DNA of 64,000 nt, taken from Clostridia bacterium (lineage in GTDB: Bacteria > Bacillota > Clostridia > Oscillospirales > Acutalibacteraceae). The position numbers and the translations under genes are program-made. The notes under the pieces were generated by a model. That model did no database searches. It worked only from the letters and a program-made list of their open reading frames with translations, and was not told the DNA's origin. Positions 17,467-25,895 of the stretch are shown piece by piece (position 1 is the stretch's first letter; each line of letters opens with the position of its first letter). The stretch covers positions 52,945 through 116,944 of the forward strand of contig JAFURT010000033.1 in the NCBI GenBank assembly GCA_017471765.1, read 5' to 3'.

Positions 17467-17949
17467 ATGCTGAATATTACCCTGCTTTGCGTAGGCAAGC
17501 TGAAGGAGGCCTATTGGCGGGATGCCTGTGCCGAGTATGAAAAGCGGCTGGGCGCTTTCTGCCGGTTTCGGTTGGTGGAGGTAGCAGAGGAGCGTCTGCC
17601 GGACGCCCCCTCTGCGGCGCAGATTGCCGCCACCGTAGAGGCGGAGGGCAAACGGCTGCTGGAGCAGTTGCCCCGTGACTGTGCCGTCATTCCGCTGTGC
17701 ATCGAGGGCAAAGAGCTGGATTCCCCGGCCCTGGCCGCACGGCTGCAGAAGCTGGCGGTGGAGGGCACCAGCCATATCGCCTTTGTCATCGGAGGCTCTT
17801 GGGGGCTGTCTGAGGCGGTGAAAAGCCGTGCCTGTTTACGGCTGTCTATGTCCCCCATGACCTTCCCGCACCAGCTTGCCCGGGTGATGGTGCTGGAGCA
17901 GGTGTACCGGGCATTTCAGATTTCCAGCGGCGGAAAATATCATAAGTAA
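17467..17949 (+). CDS. rlmH: 23S rRNA (pseudouridine1915-N3)-methyltransferase
   Basis: 160 residues, exactly the usual length. It methylates pseudouridine 1915 in helix 69 using SAM. The SPOUT knot is visible: AFVIGGSWGLS at 105-115 and the C-terminal signature MTFPHQLARVMVLEQVYRAF (131-150) ending GGKYHK. AAGGGGGCG lies upstream of the ATG. It is followed by a strong terminator that also faces the 6S-like RNA on the other strand. Confidence 0.97.
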   Translation: MLNITLLCVGKLKEAYWRDACAEYEKRLGAFCRFRLVEVAEERLPDAPSAAQIAATVEAEGKRLLEQLPRDCAVIPLCIEGKELDSPALAARLQKLAVEGTSHIAFVIGGSWGLSEAVKSRACLRLSMSPMTFPHQLARVMVLEQVYRAFQISSGGKYHK

Positions 17950-17952
17950 CAG

Positions 17953-17989
17953 AAAATCCCCCGACACCAAGTTGGTGTCGGGGGATTTT
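17953..17989. terminator. Bidirectional terminator between rlmH and the 6S-like RNA
   Basis: Perfect 18-bp stem (17953-17970 with 17972-17989) with T tracts on both strands. It ends rlmH transcripts on the plus strand and should end the minus-strand RNA at 18.0-18.2 kb. Confidence 0.85.
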
Positions 17990-18001
17990 ATTGTCTGTTA
18001 G

Positions 18002-18186
18002 TCCCGCCGTGTCGTAATGCCGTCGGTATAACCTGCTACTATAACAGCAGGTGGGTAAACGCCCGTCGCTTTCTGGCTCCCTTCTTCCCACCGGGGTGGG
18101 GAGGTCTGCACTCCGGAGACGGAGCAGGATTCCCGTTTACAACATGTAGTAGGGTTAAAAGACAGCAGTCCACGGGCACAGCAGGA
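18002..18186 (-). ncRNA. ssrS: 6S-like regulatory RNA
   Basis: About 185 bases without a convincing gene fold into one long hairpin when read on the minus strand. A 10-bp closing stem pairs 18186-18177 with 18011-18002, then 7 bp pair 18167-18161 with 18024-18018, then 7 bp pair 18140-18134 with 18061-18055. Between the last two lies an open region with a local hairpin on its 3' side (18052-18031), as in 6S RNA, which mimics an open promoter and binds housekeeping RNA polymerase. Three U-G pairs in the stems become A-C mismatches on the plus strand, which fixes the orientation. A TAAAAT box starts five bases upstream, and a terminator follows. Recognition is by structure only. Confidence 0.62.
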
Positions 18187-18190
18187 ATGG

Positions 18191-18196
18191 ATTTTA
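18191..18196 (-). promoter_or_regulatory. Possible -10 box of the 6S-like RNA
   Basis: TAAAAT on the minus strand overlaps the TAA stop of the DUF1292 gene and lies so that +1 would fall at the base of the closing stem. No good -35 is visible 16-18 bases upstream, so processing from a longer transcript is an alternative. Confidence 0.35.
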
Positions 18197-18517
18197 GCTG
18201 ACCGGGCCGACCTCCGGTTCCTCGACCTCGTTGATCTCGTAATACTCGGCCAGGCGCTCCTCGAAGGCCTCGGCGATGGCGTCAAACACCTCGTCGTCCT
18301 CGATGGGCACCAGCAGGTCTTCGCCGTTGTCGTTCACGACCTCCAGGATGACCAGCTCGCCGTCATCCTCCAGGGCGCTCTCCGCTTCGGTGTAGATGGG
18401 CAGTAACGCCACATAGCGTCCCTCATCCGTTTCGATAGCGTCCAGCACCTCGAATTGGTGCTCGTTACCGTCCTCGTCCAGCACGGATACCAGGCTATTG
18501 CCGTATTCTTCAGACAT
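18194..18517 (-). CDS. DUF1292 (YrzB-like) acidic protein
   Basis: 107 residues, strongly acidic. The fold pattern SVLDEDGNEHQFEVLDAIE, then YVALLPIY and ELVILEVVND matches DUF1292 proteins, which in Bacillus lie next to ruvX (yrrK) and alaS. Function unknown. ATG 18517 is chosen because AAGGAG lies 8 bases upstream; an in-frame start 14 codons earlier has no such site. The C-terminus (EVEEPEVGPVS) is an acidic tail. It stands alone here with its own promoter, away from its usual neighbours. Confidence 0.8.
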   Translation of the reverse strand: MSEEYGNSLVSVLDEDGNEHQFEVLDAIETDEGRYVALLPIYTEAESALEDDGELVILEVVNDNGEDLLVPIEDDEVFDAIAEAFEERLAEYYEINEVEEPEVGPVS

Positions 18518-18550
18518 ATGCTTCACTCCTTTTCTCTGGGTCACTAGTAC

Positions 18551-18579
18551 ATCATACAAGAAAAACCACCGTTCGTCAA
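18551..18579 (-). promoter_or_regulatory. Sigma-A-type promoter of the DUF1292 gene
   Basis: On the minus strand TTGACG (18579-18574), 17-base spacer, TATGAT (18556-18551), 34 bases before the ATG. Confidence 0.75.
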
Positions 18580-18679
18580 GTGGATTTTACAACCATCGCC
18601 GTCTTTTGCCGGATTTTTTCACCAAGGTCCCATCAGGAGCATACCATGGAATGTACTATGGTGAAAAGGAGGGGTAGTG

Positions 18680-18901
18680 TTGGCAAATCGGCTTATCTTT
18701 GTAGGCTCCGTCACCAATGCCATGCGGGGCAAAAAACTGTTGGAGGAGAAGCACATCCGCGCCTTCATCCAACGGGCGACCAGCCCCTCCGCAGGGGATG
18801 GGTGTGGGTACAGCCTGCTGGTAACAGAGGATGCCCACCGGGCAGAGCAGATTTTACGAGATAGCGGCGTGCGGGTCATCCGCACCCAGGATACACTGTG
18901 A
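18680..18901 (+). CDS. DUF3343 protein, putative Se/S carrier-like
   Basis: 73 residues from TTG 18680; GTG 18677 is possible but only 4 bases from AGGAGG, against 7 for the TTG. The sequence ANRLIFVGSVTNAMRGKKLL...YSLLV fits DUF3343, a small ferredoxin-like domain often next to class V aminotransferases and proposed to handle sulfur or selenium. The usual motif with a Cys-Gly pair is seen only as DGCGYSLLV. The stop is 14 bases before the cysteine desulfurase start, and the pairing is a recurring one in Clostridia. Biochemical role not established. Confidence 0.75.
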   Translation: MANRLIFVGSVTNAMRGKKLLEEKHIRAFIQRATSPSAGDGCGYSLLVTEDAHRAEQILRDSGVRVIRTQDTL

Positions 18902-18915
18902 GGAGAGTGACCGAT

Positions 18916-20073
18916 ATGGTATATTGGGATAATGCGGCCACTACCTGGCCAAAGCCGGCGATGGTACAGCAGACGGTGGGACAGGCTTTGCGGCAATATG
19001 GGGCCAATCCGGGGCGCAGTGGCCATACCATGTCGCTGGCTACGGCAGAGGCGGTGTACGCTTGCCGACAGGCGGCAGCCACCTTCTTTGGGCTCAGTGA
19101 CCCTACCGGGGTGATTTTCACCCCCAACTGCACCGCCTCTCTTAACATGGTCATCCGTGGTGTGCTGGAGAAGGGGGGGCGGGCCCTCACCTCCGATTTG
19201 GAGCATAATGCCGTTCACCGTCCGGTATCTGCCGTAGCCTGGGGCTACGATACCGCCGCCTGGTCGCCGGATGAGGAGGAAACGGTGGAGAATTTTCACC
19301 GGGCGATCCGGCCGGATACCCGGCTACTGGTCTGTACCCATGCTTCCAATGTGTTTGGGGTGATACTGCCTATCCGTCGTCTGGCCAAACTGGCCCATGA
19401 CCACGGATTGCTGTTCTGTGTGGATGCGGCCCAGACAGCGGGAGTGCTTCCCATCCACATGGAACTGGATGACATCGACTATCTGTGCGTAGCCCCTCAC
19501 AAAGGCTTGTATGCGCCCATGGGCACAGGCTTGCTTCTATGCCGGGAGCGGGAACAGGTAGCGCCGTTGGTGCGGGGCGGTACCGGTAGTTTGTCTATGC
19601 AGGCAGAACAGCCGCAGGAGTTGCCCGACCGGCTGGAAAGCGGCACCCCCAACACGCCCGGCATCTGTGGCCTCCGCGCTGGGATAGACTTTGTGGAAGG
19701 CCGGGGGCGGCAGACCATCTACACCCACGAAATCCGCTTGTTACAGCGTGTGTATGACGGATTGTGCGGCCACCCCGGTATACAGCTGTATACTCCGCGC
19801 CCGGTAGAGGGGAACAGTGCGCCGGTACTGGCAGTGAATGTGGAGGGGGTGCCCAGCGAGGTTATCGCCAAAATGCTGGATGAACACGGTATCGCCGTGC
19901 GTGCCGGCCTTCACTGCGCGCCTCTGGCGCATCGGCGATTTGGTACGCTGGAAGGGGGAACGGTGCGCTTGGCACCTTCGGCGTTTTCTACGATGCAGGA
20001 GGCAGAAAAAATCATCGAAAAATTTTTGCAATTTGCAGAAAAAAGATTGCACATCAGCGAAAATATGGTATAA
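18916..20073 (+). CDS. Cysteine desulfurase family protein (class V aminotransferase)
   Basis: 385 residues, PLP enzyme of the TIGR01977 type. VYWDNAATTWPKP opens the protein, the PLP-binding Lys is in APHKGLYAPMG near 195-205, and the reactive Cys is in RAGLHCAPLAH near 331-341, followed by the subgroup's EGG/TVRL segment. It would release sulfur (or selenium) from cysteine as a protein-bound persulfide. ATG 18916 follows GAGGAG by about 10 bases; a GTG at 18898 overlaps the DUF3343 stop and is less likely. Probably works with the adjoining DUF3343 protein. Confidence 0.88.
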   Translation: MVYWDNAATTWPKPAMVQQTVGQALRQYGANPGRSGHTMSLATAEAVYACRQAAATFFGLSDPTGVIFTPNCTASLNMVIRGVLEKGGRALTSDLEHNAVHRPVSAVAWGYDTAAWSPDEEETVENFHRAIRPDTRLLVCTHASNVFGVILPIRRLAKLAHDHGLLFCVDAAQTAGVLPIHMELDDIDYLCVAPHKGLYAPMGTGLLLCREREQVAPLVRGGTGSLSMQAEQPQELPDRLESGTPNTPGICGLRAGIDFVEGRGRQTIYTHEIRLLQRVYDGLCGHPGIQLYTPRPVEGNSAPVLAVNVEGVPSEVIAKMLDEHGIAVRAGLHCAPLAHRRFGTLEGGTVRLAPSAFSTMQEAEKIIEKFLQFAEKRLHISENMV

Positions 20074-20074
20074 T
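20047..20074 (+). promoter_or_regulatory. Promoter of cdaA-cdaR
   Basis: TTGCAC (20047-20052), 16-base spacer, TATAAT (20069-20074). It overlaps the last codons of the cysteine desulfurase and lies 67 bases before cdaA. Confidence 0.65.
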
Positions 20075-20141
20075 GATACAGTATGGGGTGGTATGTCCCC
20101 CAATTTTGTTAATTTTCGGCTGTGGAATAGGAGGGAACGGC

Positions 20142-21032
20142 ATGGCAGCCTTTTTTCAGACCGTTTGGCAATCGGTCACAGGCTTTTTCTCCACGTTTAA
20201 TTGGATTATCGACACCCTGGATATTCTGGTGGTGGCGCTGGTGGTATATTTCATCATCCGTTTGGTGCGGGATTCCCGGGCAGAGCAGCTTTTGCGCGGT
20301 ATCCTGTTCCTGGGGGTGCTGTATTTGGTTGCCTATCTGTTCGGTTTGACCACGGTTAGCTATCTGCTTAATGCGGTGTTCGATAATGGCTTGCTGTTAC
20401 TGGTGGTAGTATTTCAGCCGGAGGTGCGGCGCGCCCTGGAGCAGGCCGGCCATTCCCGTGGCGGTCTGTTGCGTATCCTTGGTGGCTTTAACAACGTAAA
20501 CAACGCCGCTTATATCGACCAGTGGAACAAGGCAATCGAGGCTACAGCGGATGCGGTAGAGATTTTGCAGAAGCAGAAGATGGGCGCTTTGATTGTTATG
20601 GAGCGCACCACCCGGTTGGGCGAGATTGTGCGCTCCGGCACCATCATGGAAGCCGAGCCGTCGGCAGAGCTTATTTCGACGGTGTTTTTCAACAAGGCTC
20701 CCCTGCATGACGGTGCCATGATTATCCGGGAGGGCAAGATTTATGCGGCGGCCTGCATCCTGCCGCTGACCGAGAATCTTCAGATCAGCCGTGAGCTGGG
20801 TACCCGCCACCGAGCCGGCGTGGGCATGAGTGAAAACTCTGATGCTATTGTGGTCATCCTGTCGGAGGAGACCGGTATGGTGTCTTTGGCGGAGCATGGC
20901 GAATTACAGCGGAATTTCACCCGGGAAACGCTGGTAAAGGCTCTCAGTGACCGTATTCTGTGGAGTCAGGAGGATGCGCTCCCGGTGGGAAAAAGGAAAA
21001 AAGGCCGTGGAAACAGGGGGGAGAAAGAATGA
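20142..21032 (+). CDS. cdaA: Diadenylate cyclase (c-di-AMP synthase)
   Basis: 296 residues. Three hydrophobic segments (about 22-40, 52-70, 74-92) are followed by the DisA_N catalytic domain, with DGAMII at 190-195 and RHRAGVGMSE at 222-231, the two nucleotide-binding motifs. It makes c-di-AMP from two ATP at the membrane, controlling osmolyte and cell-wall homeostasis. ATG 20142 has AGGAGGGA upstream; an earlier ATG at 20073 lacks a site. The end overlaps cdaR by four bases, the usual pairing. The glmM gene that follows in Bacillus is absent. Confidence 0.95.
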   Translation: MAAFFQTVWQSVTGFFSTFNWIIDTLDILVVALVVYFIIRLVRDSRAEQLLRGILFLGVLYLVAYLFGLTTVSYLLNAVFDNGLLLLVVVFQPEVRRALEQAGHSRGGLLRILGGFNNVNNAAYIDQWNKAIEATADAVEILQKQKMGALIVMERTTRLGEIVRSGTIMEAEPSAELISTVFFNKAPLHDGAMIIREGKIYAAACILPLTENLQISRELGTRHRAGVGMSENSDAIVVILSEETGMVSLAEHGELQRNFTRETLVKALSDRILWSQEDALPVGKRKKGRGNRGEKE

Positions 21033-22351
21033 AAAAACAATTTTCGCTCAGCCGCCTGTTCCATCACGACAAACTGATGATGGCGGTGTCTCTTGTTCTG
21101 GCTTTTGTCATCTGGTCACTGGTGGTGTACGGCCCCAGCAACCTGGAAGAAAGAGAAATCACCGGTGTACCGGTGTCCATCACCTTGAATGACTATGCCA
21201 GCCAGACGCTGAATCTGCGGATTATAGAGGGCGGCAACGCCACGGCGACGGTGCGTGTCAGCGGTACACGCTCAGCAATCAGCAAGCTGACAGCCCAGGA
21301 TATTTCTGTCACGGCAGATACCGGCAACGTCATCAACCCCGGTACCTACGTGTTGCAGTTGCGTACGGTATCCTCCGGGGATTATACCATCAAGAATGTG
21401 GTGGGGGATAACGGTACCAACGACACCGTGACTATCACCTGCGATGTGTGGCGTGAGCAGGCTTTCCCGGTGGAGGTGGAGATGCCCGGCTTGACGGTGA
21501 CAGATGCCGAAAAGTTCCGGTTCGGTACCCCCTCCGTCAGCGGTGCGGCGATTACCGAGGGCCAGGTGACAGTGGCCGGGCCGAAAACAGACATCAGCCG
21601 CATCGCCCGTGTGGTGGCTACCATCCCGGATGAGGCGTCTATTGCGGAAACGGCTGTGTTTACAGCGGATTTACAGGCAGTGGACCAGTCCGGCAAGGGC
21701 ATCGAGTCGGTGTCCTTCCTGCAGGCGGAGGATGCCAAGGTCAGCATCACCGTTCCGGTGATGGTATACCGTAAGGTGTCCCTGACTCCCACACTCAAGA
21801 ACGTGCCGGCCTCCTATAAGGGCAAGGCAGACTTGGTGACGATTACCCCCTCCGAGGTGGAGCTTTGGGGTGTACCCTCCGAGTTAGAGGAGTATGTCGC
21901 CAGTATTCAGCAGCAGCTGGTGATTGATTTTGATACCCTGTCTCCCAACACACTCTCTAAAGAGATTAAGTTGGAGCCGGCGGAGGGCGTTCGCCCGCTG
22001 AACGGCAGTGAAACGGTGAAGCTGACGGTCAACCTGAAGGGTGTCGTCTCCAAAACTACAGAAGTACTGTTGGAGGCAGACAGCCTGACCGTTACCAACT
22101 GCCCGGCAGGGTTTAAAGTAGAGCTGGCACAGGTCAAGCTTCCGTCTGTGCTGTTCTGTGGCAACGAGGCAGACCTGAACAAGCTGGATCTGACCAAGGT
22201 GCGTTTGACGGTGGATATGGCCGAAAAGGCCGCCGTAGGAAAGCAGACCGTGCTGGCCCGGCTGTCGGTGCTGGGTGCGGACGGCGTGTGGGTCAATTAC
22301 GGCACCGCCGCCGGCATCGAGGTGCTGGTTACAGTGACCGCGACAGAATAA
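21029..22351 (+). CDS. cdaR: CdaR, YbbR-domain regulator of CdaA
   Basis: 440 residues. One anchor at ~15-37 (MAVSLVLAFVIWSLVVYG) is followed by an extracytoplasmic part made of about four YbbR-like repeats, recognisable by recurring patterns such as VPVSITLN, FPVEVEMPG, VSLTPTLKNVP and VVSKTTEVLLEA. The family binds and modulates the membrane cyclase CdaA. Translation is coupled by the ATGA overlap, with GGGGGGAG upstream. A strong terminator closes the operon. Confidence 0.92.
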   Translation: MKKQFSLSRLFHHDKLMMAVSLVLAFVIWSLVVYGPSNLEEREITGVPVSITLNDYASQTLNLRIIEGGNATATVRVSGTRSAISKLTAQDISVTADTGNVINPGTYVLQLRTVSSGDYTIKNVVGDNGTNDTVTITCDVWREQAFPVEVEMPGLTVTDAEKFRFGTPSVSGAAITEGQVTVAGPKTDISRIARVVATIPDEASIAETAVFTADLQAVDQSGKGIESVSFLQAEDAKVSITVPVMVYRKVSLTPTLKNVPASYKGKADLVTITPSEVELWGVPSELEEYVASIQQQLVIDFDTLSPNTLSKEIKLEPAEGVRPLNGSETVKLTVNLKGVVSKTTEVLLEADSLTVTNCPAGFKVELAQVKLPSVLFCGNEADLNKLDLTKVRLTVDMAEKAAVGKQTVLARLSVLGADGVWVNYGTAAGIEVLVTVTATE

Positions 22352-22362
22352 ACTAACGAGAC

Positions 22363-22400
22363 AACAGGCGGCCACTCCCATTGGGAGTGGCCGCCTGTTT
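22363..22400. terminator. Bidirectional terminator between cdaR and the minus-strand operon
   Basis: A perfect 17-bp stem (AACAGGCGGCCACTCCC arm, 22364-22380 region) with a very short loop, lying between convergent genes. T tracts are short on both sides. Confidence 0.75.
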
Positions 22401-22406
22401 ATGTAG

Positions 22407-23636
22407 TTAGGATTCTTTGACAATGGTAAGGATGCACTGGTCTCTCTCGCCTAATAGCTCGTATGTCCACAGCGGGGTATGCCCATCCGGGAGGAACAGG
22501 TCCACCTTAGAGCGGGTCAGCCCGTGATTTTTGAGAAACAGCAGGGCGTTATCGTACTTGCTGGGAGCAAACCGCATCTCAATGACCGTTTCACCCGCCA
22601 GGAAGGCGGCGGCGATGTATTCCGCAATGGCATCTCGTTCATAGGTGTCGAAATAGGCCCCTTTACGGATGTGATAGTTATCCGCCTCAGCGGTGCAGGT
22701 GTCGATTCCCGCCTGGCCGTCGTTGATGCTGTGTGTGCGCTCCAGGAGAGCTGTGGTGAGGTTAAAGTAGGAATGGCGTAGCCGGTCCTCGCTGTCATCC
22801 CAGGTCACGTCCAGATGATAGTTCTGCCCGTTGATGGTGACCAGATTCCACATATGCTCTTGGTCGTTCTCCCGGGAGCGGCCGGTGACCAGTGTGGAGG
22901 GAATGTGAACCATGTCCAGCAGCAACTGCATAGCCCGGGCATAGCCCTCGCACACCGCCTGTTTTTCAACCAGTGCGCCATAGGCATTGAAGGCCTGGGG
23001 ATAGGTGTCGTAGCCGCCATCCTCTGCGGCGGCATCGGCATAGGAGCAGTGCTCTACCAGCTTGTCGTGCAGATACAGTTCTGCCCAATAAGCGTCCTGC
23101 CCCTCCGGGCACCCGGCGACCAGTTCGTTAGCCGCTTGCATCAGTTGGGTGTCCGCTGTGGCACGTGTTGTGGCGTCCATGGTATAGGCCAGCACCAGCG
23201 TATCGTAATAGGCAGTGTCATCCAGCATATAGCCTTCCAGCCCATAGGAGGTATCCACATAGAAAAAGCGGGGGTTATCCCGGAAGAAGGCGTTGTATAG
23301 CTCGGCGGCTTCCTCCCGGGTGTGCAACGGGGTGGGGAGTGGCACCCGCATACCGTACCGGGTCTCTCCGCCAACGGTCACCGACTCGTCTGTATCAAAG
23401 CGGTCTGTGAGCGTGGTATAGATGGCACCGTAGTGGGCCTGTTCTTCCTTGTCAAGATAACGGTACTGCCATTTCTCCTCATATTCCGAAAGATACTTGT
23501 CATATTCCAGTGCCGGGACAGAGGAGGTGGGAGGCTGTTCGTCACTTTCGCCTGGGGAGTAGAAGTAAAGGGGCTCACAGCCGCCCAGCAGGAGAGCCAG
23601 GGCGACGGCAATGGGCAGTAACTTCAGCTTGTTCAT
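22407..23636 (-). CDS. Transglutaminase-like lipoprotein
   Basis: 409 residues. Signal peptide with lipobox LLGGC (Cys20) followed by a short linker. The transglutaminase-core triad is intact: Cys in QAVCEGYARAMQLL near 231-244, His in EHMWNLV near 268-274 and Asp in YHLDVTWDD near 280-288. Such secreted proteins act as cysteine proteases or peptide-handling enzymes at the surface. Start overlaps the stop of the LCP-like gene by four bases. Third gene of the mtaB operon. Substrate unknown. Confidence 0.82.
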   Translation of the reverse strand: MNKLKLLPIAVALALLLGGCEPLYFYSPGESDEQPPTSSVPALEYDKYLSEYEEKWQYRYLDKEEQAHYGAIYTTLTDRFDTDESVTVGGETRYGMRVPLPTPLHTREEAAELYNAFFRDNPRFFYVDTSYGLEGYMLDDTAYYDTLVLAYTMDATTRATADTQLMQAANELVAGCPEGQDAYWAELYLHDKLVEHCSYADAAAEDGGYDTYPQAFNAYGALVEKQAVCEGYARAMQLLLDMVHIPSTLVTGRSRENDQEHMWNLVTINGQNYHLDVTWDDSEDRLRHSYFNLTTALLERTHSINDGQAGIDTCTAEADNYHIRKGAYFDTYERDAIAEYIAAAFLAGETVIEMRFAPSKYDNALLFLKNHGLTRSKVDLFLPDGHTPLWTYELLGERDQCILTIVKES

Positions 23637-24535
23637 CCGGCGCCTCCTTCCGTCTGGCTGTATAAAGGCGATTGTTGCATAGCTGTCAGGTCAGGCTTGA
23701 ATAGCCCGCTTTCAGTTGCACCCACAATGGACACCACCTGAATGAGCGAGCCGGCGTTATTGGCATCGCCCATGGCTTGCAGGGCGGTGCGGTAAGCGTT
23801 GTAGTGGTCGATGCGGATATCGGTCTGCACCAGGTTGGACAGGGCGGCAAAATCGCCGTCAAAGCGGTGGTTCGGCGTCATGTATTGGTTGAGAATTGCT
23901 TCGACCAGCTGAGCAACGACTGTGTGTCCCACAGGAGTCGAGCTCCATCCCTCGTACCGCAGAAGCAACCCCACCTGTCCGGCGGTGAGCTGGCGCTGTC
24001 CGGCAGATAGATGGGTGGTCAGGCCGTTTTCATCCGTGTAGGTGACCTCCTCCGGTAGGGTGAATGTCAGCCCTCCCTCCAGATAGTTCATGTATTCCTC
24101 GACCGCCTTGGTATCTGCGGCAATGTAGTGGGACAGAGGCAACTGCAGTGTATTCTGTATCGCCTGTTTTACCCGAGGATAGCCGTTTTTTTGCACGGTG
24201 ATGGCAATAGTCTGCCCATTGCCGGCATCCAGGGTGGCAGGCACAGCCGCCACATAGCCCTGACGGTCAGCAGGAGCAAACTGGACTAACAGGAAATGTT
24301 CCTTTCCCGCATCGCCCAGAATGAGCAGTGTTGTGGCGGTTTCTGCTGTGATTTCCTCAGTCGGGGTGGAGGAGGGAGCACTGCTTTCCGGTCGGTTGGC
24401 GGCACCGGACAGATAATACCGGGTGGTCAGCCAGGCGCCCAGCACGGCCAGTGCCAGCAACAGGGCGGCAACGGCTACCGCCACTTTGATGCGGCGGCTG
24501 ATGGCCTCCTGGCGGCGTGAACGGAACATAGACAC
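23633..24535 (-). CDS. Divergent LytR-CpsA-Psr (LCP)-like membrane protein
   Basis: 300 residues. One N-terminal anchor (~17-42), a Ser/Thr-rich linker, then a domain whose order matches LCP: TLLILGD near 88-94, a VAAVPATLD strand where LCP enzymes have SIPRD, and GLTFTLPEEVTYTD...LSAGQRQLTAGQVGLLLRYEG where they have the conserved 'G..LDG..AL.Y.R' segment. The Arg-Asp phosphate-binding residues of the first motif are missing, so it may not be an active teichoic-acid ligase. I chose GTG 24535 because AGGAGG lies 8 bases upstream. Confidence 0.55.
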   Translation of the reverse strand: MSMFRSRRQEAISRRIKVAVAVAALLLALAVLGAWLTTRYYLSGAANRPESSAPSSTPTEEITAETATTLLILGDAGKEHFLLVQFAPADRQGYVAAVPATLDAGNGQTIAITVQKNGYPRVKQAIQNTLQLPLSHYIAADTKAVEEYMNYLEGGLTFTLPEEVTYTDENGLTTHLSAGQRQLTAGQVGLLLRYEGWSSTPVGHTVVAQLVEAILNQYMTPNHRFDGDFAALSNLVQTDIRIDHYNAYRTALQAMGDANNAGSLIQVVSIVGATESGLFKPDLTAMQQSPLYSQTEGGAG

Positions 24536-24566
24536 AGGCTTCTCCTCCTTTCTGTGGGGTGATGGG

Positions 24567-25859
24567 TCAGTTTACTTCGGTACCCAGCAAGGTCTCGCCC
24601 TGCCGGTCGGTGATGTGCACCGATACCAGCTCGCCGTTGTGGCGATGGGTGGTGACCTGCACAGGAATATACGTGGCGGTGTGACCGGTGACGGTACCGT
24701 CGGGGCTTTCTGTTTCCAGCAGTACCGGTAGGGTACAGCCAACCAGGGTGTCAGCATAGGCGGCGGCAGATTTGGCACACAGGGAAATCATCCGGCGACT
24801 GCGGCGGGCCTTTTCGCTGTTGTCCACCTGCCCGGGCAGACGGTCAGCAACCGTTCCGGGACGGCGGGAGTAGGCAAACACGTGCACCCGGGCAAAGCCG
24901 ATTTGCTCCACGAAGCGACAGGAACTGTCGAATTCCTCCGGGGTTTCTCCGGGGAAGCCCACCATCACGTCGGTGGTGATGGCACAGCCCGGAAAACGGC
25001 GACGCAGATTGTCGCACAGGGTGGCGTATTCGGCGGTGGTGTAGTGCCGGTTCATCCGTTTGAGGGTGGCATCACAGCCGCTTTGCAGAGCCAGATGGAA
25101 CTGGGGGCACAGCTTTTCCTGCTTTTCCAGCCGGTCCAGGGTGGCGTCGTCCATATAGTCCGGCTCCAGCGACCCCAGCCGCACCCGTTGCAAGCCCTCG
25201 ACGGCGCAGGCGGCCTCCACAGCGTCAGCAATGGTCAGACCGTTGTCCTGCCCATAGGCGGTGAGGTTGATGCCTACCAGCACCACCTCTTTGTAGCCCT
25301 GCTCTGCCAAGCGCTCCAGCTCCAGCCGGATGTCCTCCGGATCACGAGACCGCACCCGCCCTCTGGCATAGGGGATGATACAGTAGGAGCAAAACCGGTT
25401 ACAGCCATCCTGTATCTTTACATAAGCCCGTGTGCGCCCTTGGAATGCTTGGATGTCCAACGGCTCATAGGTGGTGCTGTGGGGTGGAATGCTCACAATA
25501 CGCTGACGATGGGTCAGAAAGGCGGCCAAATGCCGGGGAAGCTCCCGTCGGGCGGCGTTGCCCAGCACGATATCCACCTCGGTGAAGGCGCCGGCTGTCT
25601 CCGGCTGAGCCTGGGGCATACAGCCGGTGAGCACCAGCACGGCTCCCGGGGCCTGGCGGCGGCAACGCCGCAGTAACTGGCGCAGTTTCCGGTCGCTCTC
25701 GCCGGTGACGGTGCAGGAATTGACCACCAACACGTCCGCCACCGCCTCGCCGGGGGTGTATTCGGTTGTTTCGTAGCCCTCCGCTTCCAGCAGATGGCGC
25801 ATGGCCTTGGTTTCGTACTGATTAACTTTACAGCCCAAGGTGTAAAAGGCGACCTTCAT
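24567..25859 (-). CDS. mtaB: tRNA t6A37 methylthiotransferase
   Basis: 430 residues. It inserts a methylthio group on C2 of t6A37 in tRNAs reading ANN codons, using two iron-sulfur clusters and SAM. The N-terminal MTTase domain begins MKVAFYTLGCKVNQYET; the radical-SAM cluster motif CNRFCSYC is near 152-159; a TRAM-like tail follows. The 'TLGCKVNQ' wording separates MtaB from MiaB ('TYGCQMN'). It heads an operon with two envelope genes, an unusual combination. Promoter at 25896-25924. Confidence 0.93.
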   Translation of the reverse strand: MKVAFYTLGCKVNQYETKAMRHLLEAEGYETTEYTPGEAVADVLVVNSCTVTGESDRKLRQLLRRCRRQAPGAVLVLTGCMPQAQPETAGAFTEVDIVLGNAARRELPRHLAAFLTHRQRIVSIPPHSTTYEPLDIQAFQGRTRAYVKIQDGCNRFCSYCIIPYARGRVRSRDPEDIRLELERLAEQGYKEVVLVGINLTAYGQDNGLTIADAVEAACAVEGLQRVRLGSLEPDYMDDATLDRLEKQEKLCPQFHLALQSGCDATLKRMNRHYTTAEYATLCDNLRRRFPGCAITTDVMVGFPGETPEEFDSSCRFVEQIGFARVHVFAYSRRPGTVADRLPGQVDNSEKARRSRRMISLCAKSAAAYADTLVGCTLPVLLETESPDGTVTGHTATYIPVQVTTHRHNGELVSVHITDRQGETLLGTEVN

Positions 25860-25895
25860 ACATTCTGCCCTCGATAACGATAAGATTTACAGTTT

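Noticed and set aside
18580-18864. Alternative plus-strand frame overlapping the start of the DUF3343 gene
   Set aside because: No ribosome site, odd composition, and it overlaps a gene with a clear site and family match.
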